DNA of 62,797 bases from contig QXWX01000038.1 in assembly GCA_009911175.1 (NCBI GenBank), positions 1 through 62,797 on the forward strand, given 5' to 3'. Both the position numbers and the translations under genes were made by a program. Numbering within the stretch: position 1 is the first letter of the stretch; the number at the start of each line of letters is the position of its first letter. Origin of the DNA: Lachnospiraceae bacterium. Lineage in GTDB: Bacteria; Bacillota_A; Clostridia; Lachnospirales; Lachnospiraceae. The notes under the pieces are model-generated. The model did no database searches. It was given only the letters and a program-made list of their open reading frames with translations, and was not told the DNA's origin. Shown here piece after piece: positions 1 through 7,672 of this stretch.

Positions 1-1
1 C

Positions 2-370
2 CTCGGGTTTACACACTACTGTTCGAGAAGTAAGAATGGGAAGTTCAGGGTGAAGAGGAAAACCAGCAAGAAGAAGTTCACTAAGAAATGCAAAGAAATA
101 CACAGGAAGATAAAGAGCATGAGGATATGGGAACTGAAAGATATGATAAAGAGGGTGAACCAGATACTTGTAGGTTACTTTCATTATTATGGGATAACAG
201 ACAACTCAAAAAGTATAGCAAGATTCCGTCATGAAGTGGAGAAAAGCCTGTTTTATTGGCTGAACCGAAGGAGCCAGAAGCGAAGCTATACATGGGAAGA
301 TTTTCGCAGAATGCAGCAAGAGTACCCGCTGGCACCTGCGAAAATATATGTAAGTGTTTATGACAGTTGA
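2..370 (+). CDS. ltrA: group II intron reverse transcriptase/maturase, C-terminal part
   Basis: This is the C-terminal 122 residues of a group II intron-encoded protein; the 5' part lies outside the window and the frame is open from base 2. The first residues (LGFTHYC, then NGKFRVKRKTS) and the later GYFHYYGI stretch are typical of the end of the RT region and of the maturase (domain X) that helps the intron RNA fold and splice. The protein stops soon after domain X at VSVYDS, so I see no HNH endonuclease domain; some intron classes naturally lack it. Intron domains V and VI follow directly, which confirms the assignment. It may still be active if the missing part is intact. Confidence 0.88.
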   Translation, partial: LGFTHYCSRSKNGKFRVKRKTSKKKFTKKCKEIHRKIKSMRIWELKDMIKRVNQILVGYFHYYGITDNSKSIARFRHEVEKSLFYWLNRRSQKRSYTWEDFRRMQQEYPLAPAKIYVSVYDS

Positions 371-463
371 AGAACAATTAACTTTGCAAAGAGCCGGATG
401 CGGGAAAGCCGCACGTCCGGTTCCGTAGAGGGGTGTGGGGAGCAATCCCCACATCTACTCGAC
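371..463 (+). ncRNA. group II intron 3' end (domains V and VI)
   Basis: Bases 391-423 form the domain V hairpin: GAGCCGGATGCGG, a GAAA loop and CCGCACGTCCGGTTC. This is the catalytic core and is very well conserved in bacterial introns. Domain VI follows at about 427-463 as a hairpin with GTGGGGA/TCCCCAC arms. The intron probably ends after ATCTACTCGAC near 463; the last base is inferred from family pattern. Sequence downstream is the 3' exon side. Confidence 0.85.
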
Positions 464-679
464 AGAACAAAACAAGTATAAAAATGGCATTTTAGACATT
501 ATAAAATACCTTTGAAGCAATATCTATTCCATTTTTATCAAAATGAAATAAAATATAAATTGTAAAAGCTAAATACAGTTTTTACATAATAGATAGGTGA
601 TTGTTAGAAACCAAATATAGATATTGATGTTGGTTTTTAACAATGGCTTATAAATATACTAAAGGAAGGAGGCTGCTTT
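464..679 (+). other. AT-rich leader region of the RiPP locus
   Basis: No gene is seen between the intron end and the precursor peptide. The stretch is very AT-rich and must hold the promoter of the RiPP locus, but I cannot choose one -35/-10 pair with confidence. An excellent ribosome binding site, AAGGAGG at 666-672, lies 7 bases before the peptide ATG at 680. Confidence 0.5.
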
Positions 680-799
680 ATGAAGATACCTAAGATTGCA
701 GCCAGAGGCTGGACATGTATAGGCTGTGCAGGGTGTATAACATGCGCATTGTCGCCAACGGCAATTAGCCATGTTTCTGCAGTAAATATGTTAGATTAA
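680..799 (+). CDS. thurincin-H-like sactipeptide precursor (39 residues)
   Basis: A 39-codon gene with a strong ribosome binding site (AAGGAGG, 7-base spacer). It reads as a short leader (MKIPKIAARG) followed by a core starting WTC. Cysteines sit at 13, 16, 19 and 22, each three apart (CIGCAGCITC), and T27, S30, S33 and N36 are also three apart. Radical SAM enzymes of the sactipeptide class join Cys sulfur to alpha carbons in nested pairs; the predicted pairs are C22-T27, C19-S30, C16-S33 and C13-N36. Compared from memory with the thurincin H precursor, M1, P4, R9, W11, T12 and all four Cys align without gaps. The maturase, ABC exporter and protease genes follow. A ferredoxin-like reading of the Cys cluster is unlikely in so short a protein. 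Confidence 0.8.
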   Translation: MKIPKIAARGWTCIGCAGCITCALSPTAISHVSAVNMLD

Positions 800-810
800 C
801 GTTTATGGCC

Positions 811-845
811 TTTAGCAATGCAAGATTTCTTCTTGCATTGCTAAA
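811..845 (+). terminator. perfect 15-bp hairpin between peptide and maturase genes
   Basis: The arms TTTAGCAATGCAAGA and TCTTGCATTGCTAAA are exact reverse complements around a 5-base loop (826-830). It starts 11 bases after the peptide stop. No real T-run follows, so it may be a read-through terminator or an mRNA-stabilising or processing hairpin that keeps precursor mRNA in excess over the maturase. This arrangement is common behind RiPP precursor genes. Confidence 0.75.
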
Positions 846-908
846 AATGTTACATTGGATATCAAATTAAATAATATAAGTCAAATATAACACGATGGGA
901 GAAGCGAT

Positions 909-2255
909 ATGAATCAATATTTGTATTGGAAAGATAAATTACTTTTAGAGCATATAAATGAGGATTTAGTTTGCCTATATGTTATGAAAGAGGGAAAAGT
1001 AGAACGTAGTATTATTAATGACACTGCGGAAGAAATCATTACTTCAATTGATGGAACAAGTACTCTTGAAACTCTGATTGGAAAATTTGCGGAAAGATAT
1101 AAAGAGACAAAAAAAGATGTAGCTGCAAAAATTATTCCTTTTTTAGAGAATTTAAAAAATGAATATAAAATATATATTCAAAAGTGCGATATACCGAGAG
1201 CAAAACCAGTGGAGATAAAGAGAGTGAATCTGTACCCTAAGGTGGCCTCTTTGGAGATAACACACAGATGCAATCTGAAATGTCTGCATTGTTATGGGAG
1301 TTTTGGCGGTTCGGATCAAACCTGTATGCCGGTAAATAAAGTGAAAAAGTTACTCAGAGATTTGGATGATATGGGGGTTTTTATTATTGAGTTGACAGGT
1401 GGAGACTGTTTGGTTCATCCTCAGTTTATAGAAATATTGAATTTTGCACTTTCCTTAGGATTATTGAGAATTAATATACTGACAAACGGGCTTGCATTAA
1501 CAGATGAGATAAAAAAGGTTATTATAGAAAATAGAAAAAAAGTTTTTTTGCAAATTGACTTGCATAGTCTGAATGATGATTACTTGTTCTGGTTTACAGG
1601 AATAAAAAACACACTTGATGTTATCAAAAAAAACATAATGCAGCTTGCAAAAAACAACGTTGGTATGCGTATTGCTACAATAGTTACAAAACGCAATTTG
1701 GAAGAATTGGAGACAATTGCAGATTGGGTGCATGCCTTGGGAGTGGAGACGTATGCCATTACACCTGTAGTAAAATTAGGGAGGGCAAATTATTCTGATT
1801 CGGATATACTGCTCAATGAAGAAGAATATAAGCAGATGTTTGATTCGATAAAAAGAATTAATGAAAAATATGATGGATTAATTAAAATTCATGACAGTGA
1901 TAAGTTTAGACAAGGTCCTAATTGTGGATGCGTGTCTTCCCATGTTACTATTGATGCTGGAGGTGAGATTAAAATATGTACGATGGATACGAGAGAGTAT
2001 GTGAAAGGTAACTGGGGGAATGTTTTTGATAAAAATATTAAAGACATTTATGACGAAAGACAAAACGAGGTGATTTGTTTTTCTCAAATAGTTGCTCCTG
2101 ATGGAATGTCAGAGGAATGCAAAAATTGTAATAAAAGAGGATTTTGTTCATCATGTTTACTGAGAGCATTTGTAGCAAGTAGAGAAAAAAATGGTCAATG
2201 TAAGTGGTATCAAAATATATTGGGAGAACAGATGAAAGAGTTTCTGTTTTCATAA
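909..2255 (+). CDS. radical SAM/SPASM peptide maturase (sactisynthase-like)
   Basis: 448 residues. Residues 1-95 look like the small winged-helix peptide-recognition (RRE/PqqD-like) domain. The radical SAM [4Fe-4S] motif is C121-x3-C125-x2-C128 (CNLKCLHC), followed by a TGGD element near 163-166. The C-terminal SPASM part has C339, C341, C357, C390, C404, C407, C413, C416 and C431, enough for two auxiliary clusters. Enzymes of this build (AlbA, ThnB, SkfB) make Cys thioether crosslinks in the precursor. Its place 109 bases after the four-Cys peptide supports that role. GGGAGAAGC precedes the ATG. The exact crosslink type is inferred. Confidence 0.88.
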   Translation: MNQYLYWKDKLLLEHINEDLVCLYVMKEGKVERSIINDTAEEIITSIDGTSTLETLIGKFAERYKETKKDVAAKIIPFLENLKNEYKIYIQKCDIPRAKPVEIKRVNLYPKVASLEITHRCNLKCLHCYGSFGGSDQTCMPVNKVKKLLRDLDDMGVFIIELTGGDCLVHPQFIEILNFALSLGLLRINILTNGLALTDEIKKVIIENRKKVFLQIDLHSLNDDYLFWFTGIKNTLDVIKKNIMQLAKNNVGMRIATIVTKRNLEELETIADWVHALGVETYAITPVVKLGRANYSDSDILLNEEEYKQMFDSIKRINEKYDGLIKIHDSDKFRQGPNCGCVSSHVTIDAGGEIKICTMDTREYVKGNWGNVFDKNIKDIYDERQNEVICFSQIVAPDGMSEECKNCNKRGFCSSCLLRAFVASREKNGQCKWYQNILGEQMKEFLFS

Positions 2256-2275
2256 ATAATTTGAAAGGAGATTCT

Positions 2276-2989
2276 ATGCTTACTGTAAAATGCCTAAAAA
2301 AAAGTTATAATAATTTTAAGCTTGATGATATTTCTTTTTCATTAAGAAAAGGGAGAATAACAAGCTTTATTGGAAACAACGGTGCTGGAAAAACGACGAC
2401 ATTAAAGTGTGTTTTAGGATTAATTCCGTATGATTCTGGGAAAATTTCGATTGACGGTATTACATTGGCTCAGAATGAGCAGAAATATAAGAATAAGATT
2501 GGAATCGTCTTTGACAGTGGATGTTTTTACGATGAATTTACGCTGGAAGCAATGAAAAGTATCATAGCGGGAGCCTATGGAAATTGGGATGAAAGTATAT
2601 ACTTTGGATATATGGAGCGATTTGGCTTATCACGAACACAACAGATCAGTACGCTTTCAAAGGGAATGAAAATGAAATACAGCCTTGCATTAGCTTTGTC
2701 ACATCATGCGGACTTGCTTATACTGGATGAGCCATCCAGTGGATTGGATCCGAAAACCCGTCAGTTTTTTTGTGATGAGCTTCTGGAACAGAAAGAAAAA
2801 GGGAAAACCATATTTTTTTCTACACACATTACATCGGATATAGATAAGATAGGGGATGACATTGTTCTCATTCATAATGGAAGGATACTGAGAGAATGCT
2901 CTAAGCAAGAATTTCTGGCTGAATCAGTAAAGTATCCTCCAACCGTTGAAGATGCGATGATGGAAATTATCCGTAGGGAGGGGGAGTGA
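2276..2989 (+). CDS. ABC transporter ATP-binding protein of the RiPP locus
   Basis: 237 residues from the ATG at 2276, which has AAAGGAG just upstream; an in-frame start 72 bases earlier would overlap the maturase gene and lacks such a site. The Walker A motif is GNNGAGKT (33-40), the signature region is LSKGMKMK and Walker B is LLILDEPSSGLDP. This is the NatA/BcrA type of single-domain ATPase that pairs with a separate ABC-2 permease, here the next gene only one base downstream. It probably energises export of the modified peptide or producer self-protection. Confidence 0.9.
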   Translation: MLTVKCLKKSYNNFKLDDISFSLRKGRITSFIGNNGAGKTTTLKCVLGLIPYDSGKISIDGITLAQNEQKYKNKIGIVFDSGCFYDEFTLEAMKSIIAGAYGNWDESIYFGYMERFGLSRTQQISTLSKGMKMKYSLALALSHHADLLILDEPSSGLDPKTRQFFCDELLEQKEKGKTIFFSTHITSDIDKIGDDIVLIHNGRILRECSKQEFLAESVKYPPTVEDAMMEIIRREGE

Positions 2990-2990
2990 G

Positions 2991-3647
2991 ATGAAGATGT
3001 TTTATTTATTAAAAAAAGAGATATTATTGGCGGGCAATTATTTTTGGTTCTCGCTGGCCTGCGTGATTGGAGTGATGGTCTTTTTCAGCAATCAGGAGTC
3101 ACCGCGTTTTAGCAGTATTTATACATTGTTTATAGCAGTGAGTTTTTCATGTTATTTTCTTTTCAGTAATATTTTCGCAATGGAAGATAAATATAAAGGG
3201 AATCTATACTTAATGGCAATACCTTACAGAAAAAGAAATATTATTGGAGCAAAATATCTTCTGGCGATTTTGATGTACATTTTTGCTTTATGCTGCTATC
3301 AAGTTATGTTTTTTATCAAAATCCCGGGGATTACTTTGGTAAAATATAAACTGACTTTTTCCTGCGCAGCAATTGTTTTTTTAATTACATCAATTATTTT
3401 AAGTGTTTTTTTCGCATTATATTACTGTTTCTCCTATAGAAAGATAAAAGCTGCGTTAATTGTGGTAATGGTTTTTATACCAACATGGGGACTTATAGGA
3501 CTTGATCGTCTGACAAATTTGAATATTATTTACTATACACCGAAGGTTAGTACGATACCATTAATAATACTGGTGCTACTAAGTATGATTATCATGCGAG
3601 TGTCTGTAGAAATATCATTTTATTTTTTGAAAAAAAGAAATTTATAA
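2991..3647 (+). CDS. ABC-2 type permease of the RiPP locus
   Basis: 218 residues with about six hydrophobic segments and little soluble sequence, the size of a small ABC-2 membrane subunit. It starts one base after the ATPase stop behind GGGAGGGGGAG, so the two are translationally coupled. It should form the membrane pore for the preceding ATPase, moving the peptide out or removing it from the membrane as immunity. The sequence alone does not decide between these. AT-rich codon use matches the rest of the locus. Confidence 0.8.
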   Translation: MKMFYLLKKEILLAGNYFWFSLACVIGVMVFFSNQESPRFSSIYTLFIAVSFSCYFLFSNIFAMEDKYKGNLYLMAIPYRKRNIIGAKYLLAILMYIFALCCYQVMFFIKIPGITLVKYKLTFSCAAIVFLITSIILSVFFALYYCFSYRKIKAALIVVMVFIPTWGLIGLDRLTNLNIIYYTPKVSTIPLIILVLLSMIIMRVSVEISFYFLKKRNL

Positions 3648-3664
3648 ATTGTAGAGAGGAAAAA

Positions 3665-4834
3665 ATGAAAAAAAGGATAAACTTATGTTTGGCAATCTTA
3701 TTATATATAATATTAGCAGCTTCTTTGGCATACGCGGTTAAAAAACTTTCCATTTCTTTCTTGAGAAAAGAAATGTTCGATATATTGACCATTATTAGTT
3801 TCATGTTAGCATATATTTTTTCTATTTTAATTCATGAATTATCACATTTTTGTGCTTTTTGGTGTAGCGGAATAAAGGTTAGAATACTAGCGATGTTTGG
3901 AATTGTGATGATTTTTAATGAAAAGTCCATTAAAATATCTATATATCCGAAAATGTGTTTGAAAGGCGGATGGGTTTTGCCAAGGACATATACAATGGAG
4001 GCCTCTGAGGACTATGAAAAGTACAAAAAAAATTTTTGCTTCTCATTAATTATAGCTCCAATTGTGTCTCTCGCTATGATGTTTATATTAATTATAGTAG
4101 CTGGTCTTATACCAGTGGGGAAAACATATAAGGAATTTATGTTTTTTTATTCATTTTTTGCTATAGTGCTTAATATTACTTCATTATTTAGACTTGACAA
4201 TATGTGGGGAGATTATTATGCTTTTTATAAATACAAAATGGATGATTTCAGCTTCTTATATCATGTTTGTAGAAATTATGCTATTATGAGAAGCAATAAT
4301 GATATACCTTTAGGAATATATATGGTAAAAAAAGTTAAATCGGCACTTATTGAAAATTCAGCAGATATCAGAGAAAAATATATAGATGAAAGAATTGCAT
4401 ATGCAATTAATCTTGCCATTATGCGTTATTTTATATATCAGGAAAAAATAGAAGAAGAGATTGAAGAAATTATTTCTTTTTATATAGATATTCCAGAGAA
4501 AATTGCGATTGATGAGAAAGCAGAAGAGATAAAAATACTATTAATTCATCTCATCTATTATCTGAAGTATAATAATGATGAAAAATGGAAAAAATTAGTC
4601 GTTCTTTGCGAGGATTTGTTTGATGATAAAGAAGTAAATAGATATTATGCATTACAGATTAGACAATTTTGTTTTCAAGAAAATAATTCTGAGTTTTTGC
4701 TCGATAATAGTAATATTAAAACGTCATCCTCTTGGAGGATTGAACAAATGCTTGGGGTGAAACAGTTGGAAGAGAAATATTTATACCAGATTTTTGAGCA
4801 GAAGAATGTTTGTAATATTTTAGAGGCTAAGTAG
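3665..4834 (+). CDS. M50-type membrane metalloprotease-like protein
   Basis: 389 residues. The N-terminal half has several membrane segments with the zinc motif H57-E58-x2-H61 (HELSH) inside one of them, and a later FRLDNMWGDYYA stretch (about 175-186) that can supply the acidic third ligand, as in site-2/M50 proteases. The C-terminal 200 residues are soluble, charged and not recognised. RBS is AGAGGAAAAA before ATG 3665. In related RiPP loci a membrane protease removes the leader or helps immunity; here either role is inferred from position as the last gene of the locus. Confidence 0.7.
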   Translation: MKKRINLCLAILLYIILAASLAYAVKKLSISFLRKEMFDILTIISFMLAYIFSILIHELSHFCAFWCSGIKVRILAMFGIVMIFNEKSIKISIYPKMCLKGGWVLPRTYTMEASEDYEKYKKNFCFSLIIAPIVSLAMMFILIIVAGLIPVGKTYKEFMFFYSFFAIVLNITSLFRLDNMWGDYYAFYKYKMDDFSFLYHVCRNYAIMRSNNDIPLGIYMVKKVKSALIENSADIREKYIDERIAYAINLAIMRYFIYQEKIEEEIEEIISFYIDIPEKIAIDEKAEEIKILLIHLIYYLKYNNDEKWKKLVVLCEDLFDDKEVNRYYALQIRQFCFQENNSEFLLDNSNIKTSSSWRIEQMLGVKQLEEKYLYQIFEQKNVCNILEAK

Positions 4835-5012
4835 GATATTAAATAGGAGAATCAAGGGATAGAATGGGTGCCCGGTAAATAGGAAAATCATAGGAAGAGG
4901 ATGCCGCTATATGCTGCACATCATCAAGGTGTGGCATATAACGGCATTCTTTGATACCATCGTATGCAGAAAGGCTGCCAGTGGCAGGCTTTCTGTATTT
5001 TTCCGAAACCAA
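4835..5012 (+). terminator. hairpins ending the RiPP locus
   Basis: Two inverted repeats lie in this gap. An imperfect one spans 4900-4949 (GATGCCGCTATATG against CATATAACGGCATTC). A near-perfect one spans about 4967-5000 (CAGAAAGGCTGCCA / TGGCAGGCTTTCTG) followed by TATTTTTCC, a likely intrinsic terminator. A diverged copy of the second, with the same GTATGCAGAAA entry, ends the glg operon at about 61484-61520. Confidence 0.65.
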
Positions 5013-5041
5013 TTGATTGTAAGGAGTACAAATGCTATACT
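5013..5041 (+). promoter_or_regulatory. sigma-A promoter, copy 1 of a duplicated segment
   Basis: TTGATT (5013-5018), a 17-base spacer, then TATACT (5036-5041). It lies in a roughly 50-base segment repeated with a few changes at 5464-5515. It should drive the DUF2442 gene. Confidence 0.7.
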
Positions 5042-5133
5042 GAGAGAAAACACAGAGAGCTGCACAGCTGTTGATGAAAAATAGAAAGAAATGTTATTTC
5101 AGATTGAACCACTAAGATAGCGGAGGACTTGTG

Positions 5134-5445
5134 ATGGATGATAAGCTGAAAAAGTATTTTGCAAATCCAAGGAAAATCAAAGAAGTAAAACCGCTTGAAA
5201 ATTATATTCTGCTGCTTACATTTGATAATGGGGAAAAGCGGAAATATAACATGGCATGTGAATTAAAAGGGGTTTTTAGTATTCTAAAGAATAAAGAAAA
5301 ATTTTCCAGTGTTTTCATAAATGAAGTCGGTAATATTGCATGGAATATTGATGAAAATGTAGACAGCTCTGTACATTGGGAGAACCAAATTGACCTTTGT
5401 AAAGATATGCTATATATGGAAAGCATTCCGGCATCTTTTTCCTGA
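5134..5445 (+). CDS. DUF2442 family protein
   Basis: About 103 residues of the DUF2442 type: a small beta-rich protein with the pattern V-x-P-L-x-N-Y-x-L-x-L-x-F-D-N-G near the start and a central Y-N-M stretch. I start it at ATG 5134 because GGAGG at 5122-5126 is 7 bases away; a GTG one codon earlier is possible. Members of this family are often found near toxin-antitoxin or mobile genes, but no activity is established. It lies between two copies of the same promoter segment. Confidence 0.7.
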   Translation: MDDKLKKYFANPRKIKEVKPLENYILLLTFDNGEKRKYNMACELKGVFSILKNKEKFSSVFINEVGNIAWNIDENVDSSVHWENQIDLCKDMLYMESIPASFS

Positions 5446-5466
5446 GAGTAAATTTTTCGCATCTAA

Positions 5467-5495
5467 TTGATTGCAAAGAGCACAAATGTTATACT
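5467..5495 (+). promoter_or_regulatory. sigma-A promoter, copy 2 of the duplicated segment
   Basis: TTGATT (5467-5472), 17 bases, TATACT (5490-5495), with flanks matching copy 1 (TTGATTG.AA.GAG.ACAAATG.TATACTGA.GAAAACACA). It should drive the PF09820-type ATPase gene starting 50 bases downstream. Confidence 0.7.
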
Positions 5496-5544
5496 GAATG
5501 AAAACACAAAGAGTTATGCTAATCTTTGCAGGGCAGGTGAGAGA

Positions 5545-6831
5545 ATGAACCCATATAAAATCCCCTACGGTTTCAGTAATTACAAAGAGATCAGAACCGG
5601 GAATTATATCTACGTGGATAAAACGGAATATATCGAAGCACTGGAAGGTATGAACAGCAGATACCTTATTTTCCTGCGGCCGCGCAGATTCGGGAAGTCC
5701 TTGTTTGTGTCCATGCTGCATTATTATTACGACAGGAACAGCACAGCAGAATTTCAGCAGCTATTTGGAGGCACCTATATCGGGGAGCATCGGACGGCAC
5801 TTGCGAATCGGTATTATGTTCTTCGATTCGAATTTTCCGGTCTGGATGGAAGCAGTGAAGAACATCTGCAGAAGGCATTTTACGCGAAGGTTCATGCGGC
5901 AATCCGGAATTTTATCAAATATTACGGCGAGGATCTGCGGATCATGAAAAATGATACGGCGGATTCTGCCATGCTGCTGAATGATTTTCTGTCTGATTTT
6001 TACTCGGAAGGAAAAAAGCTCTATATCCTGATCGATGAATATGATCATTTTTCTACGAGCATCGTTGAAAATCCGGAGTTTTTCCATTCTGTAACGGGAA
6101 GGGACGGATTTGTGCGGAGGTTTTACGAGGTCCTTAAGGCACATACGGGAACCGGGTGCGTGGACCGCATGTTTATCACGGGAGTGACCAGCATGACTCT
6201 GGACAGCCTGACCAGCGGGTTCAATATCGCTAAGAATATTTCCATGAATCCAAGGGTAAACGCAATGGCCGGATTTACGGAAGCGGAGACGAGAAAAGTT
6301 CTGGGCGAGCTGGGAATCGCGGATTCGGATGCTGTCCTGAACCGGCTGACTGCGTATTACAACGGATATGTATTCTGCCATGACCCAAAGCGGGCAGAGC
6401 GGATCCTGAACAGTAATCTGGTGATGTATTTTCTGGACGAGTATACGGCGTTGGGGGAAGTCCGCCAGATGGCGGATGTGAATATCAAGAGCGATTACGG
6501 CAAGCTGACCAGTATGTTCGGGCTGTACCGGGATGCGGACAGCCGGACGGAGATCCTGCGCAATATAATAGAAGGAAAGCCGGCAGAATCGGATATTGTC
6601 ACGGATTTTACCATGTTTTCCGATACCTTCGGCAGAGATGAATTTTTATCGATGCTGTTTTATATGGGGCTGCTGACAATTAAGGAAACGGGGGCGGTCT
6701 ATGATGTGGTGCTGGAAACGCCGAACGCCGTGATCCGGGATGTATATTATAAATACTATGCGGATTATCTGAGATTGGAGAAAACGGAAAAGCGGGATGG
6801 AGTAAAAAGGGAGTGCGGCTTGGGAAACTGA
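5545..6831 (+). CDS. PF09820-type AAA-ATPase-like protein, C-terminally short
   Basis: 428 residues from ATG 5545 (start MNPYKIPYGFSNYKEI, the usual N-terminus of this family). P-loop-like motif RPRRFGKSL at 45-53 and Walker B-like LYILIDEYDHF. This family is common and multicopy in gut anaerobes and normally runs to about 550-590 residues with a PD-(D/E)XK nuclease domain at the C-terminus. Here the protein ends soon after the linker (VYYKYYADYLRLEK), with an unrelated tail, so the nuclease domain is missing. It may be a decayed copy. Biological role is not established. Confidence 0.75.
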   Translation: MNPYKIPYGFSNYKEIRTGNYIYVDKTEYIEALEGMNSRYLIFLRPRRFGKSLFVSMLHYYYDRNSTAEFQQLFGGTYIGEHRTALANRYYVLRFEFSGLDGSSEEHLQKAFYAKVHAAIRNFIKYYGEDLRIMKNDTADSAMLLNDFLSDFYSEGKKLYILIDEYDHFSTSIVENPEFFHSVTGRDGFVRRFYEVLKAHTGTGCVDRMFITGVTSMTLDSLTSGFNIAKNISMNPRVNAMAGFTEAETRKVLGELGIADSDAVLNRLTAYYNGYVFCHDPKRAERILNSNLVMYFLDEYTALGEVRQMADVNIKSDYGKLTSMFGLYRDADSRTEILRNIIEGKPAESDIVTDFTMFSDTFGRDEFLSMLFYMGLLTIKETGAVYDVVLETPNAVIRDVYYKYYADYLRLEKTEKRDGVKRECGLGN

Positions 6832-6938
6832 GCCGCTGTTTTGCTGTTATTTTCTGGTTTATCCAGGTTAGGTTCATAGATATGACTGCTCCGGCATATC
6901 ATCAACTAAGGAAGAGCTTAAGGAGAGCATTTCATAAT

Positions 6939-7487
6939 ATGGAAAGAAACGAAGCATGTCTGACAAATACCTGCAGCTTTGCGGGCGTAAAACCGATCAT
7001 GGTGGATTTGCCTTATCCGCCGGTCCAGGTGAGGAGGGAGAATCCGGCCTATGCGAATCTGCTGGGTATGGATTACTGCGGGCCAGTGTCGGAGCTGTCC
7101 GCGATCACTCAGTACATCAACAACGAAAACCGCATTTCTCACCAAAAATGCGCTATGGCAAAGACACTTCTGGGAATTGGCATCGCGGAGATGATGCACC
7201 TGCAGAAGCTGGGCCAGCTGATCTGCCTGCTGGGCGGGAAGGTGGATTTTATCGCAAGGCCCTATAACGGACGGCCCAGGATGTGGACACCGGAATACCT
7301 GACCATCCCCGAGCATGTGGGAAAAATGCTGCAGGCCGACATCGCGGCGGAACAGGATGCCATCAGCCAGTACCAGATGCATATCAAGATGATTGATGAC
7401 GACTGTGTAAACGCGGTGCTGAGACGGATCATCCAGGATGAGGAATACCATGTGATGCTGCTGCAGGCATTGGAAAGAGAAGTGTAG
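6939..7487 (+). CDS. ferritin-like four-helix di-iron protein
   Basis: 182 residues. Four helices carry metal-ligand candidates in ferritin order: E52 (SELSAITQY), E84-x2-H87 (EMMH), E138 (AEQDAISQY) and E168-x2-H171 (EEYH). This ligand set is that of rubrerythrin/bacterioferritin-type proteins. The N-terminal 45 residues, with prolines and Cys7, Cys12 and Cys47, are not typical. The start at 6939 is chosen because homology begins there and AGGAG lies upstream, although the 13-base spacing is long; ATG 6882 is an alternative. Likely role is iron or peroxide handling in the cytoplasm. Confidence 0.7.
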   Translation: MERNEACLTNTCSFAGVKPIMVDLPYPPVQVRRENPAYANLLGMDYCGPVSELSAITQYINNENRISHQKCAMAKTLLGIGIAEMMHLQKLGQLICLLGGKVDFIARPYNGRPRMWTPEYLTIPEHVGKMLQADIAAEQDAISQYQMHIKMIDDDCVNAVLRRIIQDEEYHVMLLQALEREV

Positions 7488-7490
7488 GAC

Positions 7491-7523
7491 AGAAGGCTGC
7501 GGATCCAAGTGCCGCAGCCTTCT
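7491..7523 (+). terminator. terminator hairpin after the ferritin-like gene
   Basis: AGAAGGCTGCGG (7491-7502) and CCGCAGCCTTCT (7512-7523) are exact complements around a 9-base loop; only a weak T-rich tail follows. Confidence 0.75.
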
Positions 7524-7545
7524 GTTATAAACTTAAAAGATGTGT

Positions 7546-7619
7546 GAGAAAAAATCTCGTGATATATTGAATAAATTTATGATTTATGATATAAAATAAA
7601 TATGAGAAAAAATCTCATA
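7546..7619 (+). promoter_or_regulatory. paired GAGA(A5)TCTC palindromes upstream of the RloA/RloB pair
   Basis: GAGAAAAAATCTC occurs at 7546-7558 and again inside the longer perfect palindrome TATGAGAAAAAATCTCATA at 7601-7619. Two copies 58 bases apart in front of one operon look like operators for a dimeric repressor. The AT-rich stretch between them probably holds the promoter. Confidence 0.55.
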
Positions 7620-7672
7620 GTAACTTGCAGTTTGAAATCGTTGTATTGAAAGCAGCCAAAGCAGGTGATTTT

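Noticed and set aside
680..799. Ferredoxin-like reading of the CxxCxxCxxC cluster
   Set aside because: A cluster-binding ferredoxin motif is CxxCxxCxxxC with a Pro and needs a larger fold; here the fourth Cys is one residue too early and the protein has only 39 residues and sits before a radical SAM maturase.
2204..2275. Upstream start for the RiPP ABC ATPase
   Set aside because: It would overlap the maturase gene by 52 bases and lacks a ribosome binding site, while ATG 2276 has AAAGGAG and matches the family start.
7576..7600. A separate small regulator gene between the two palindromes
   Set aside because: The gap is too short and AT-rich with stops in all frames.
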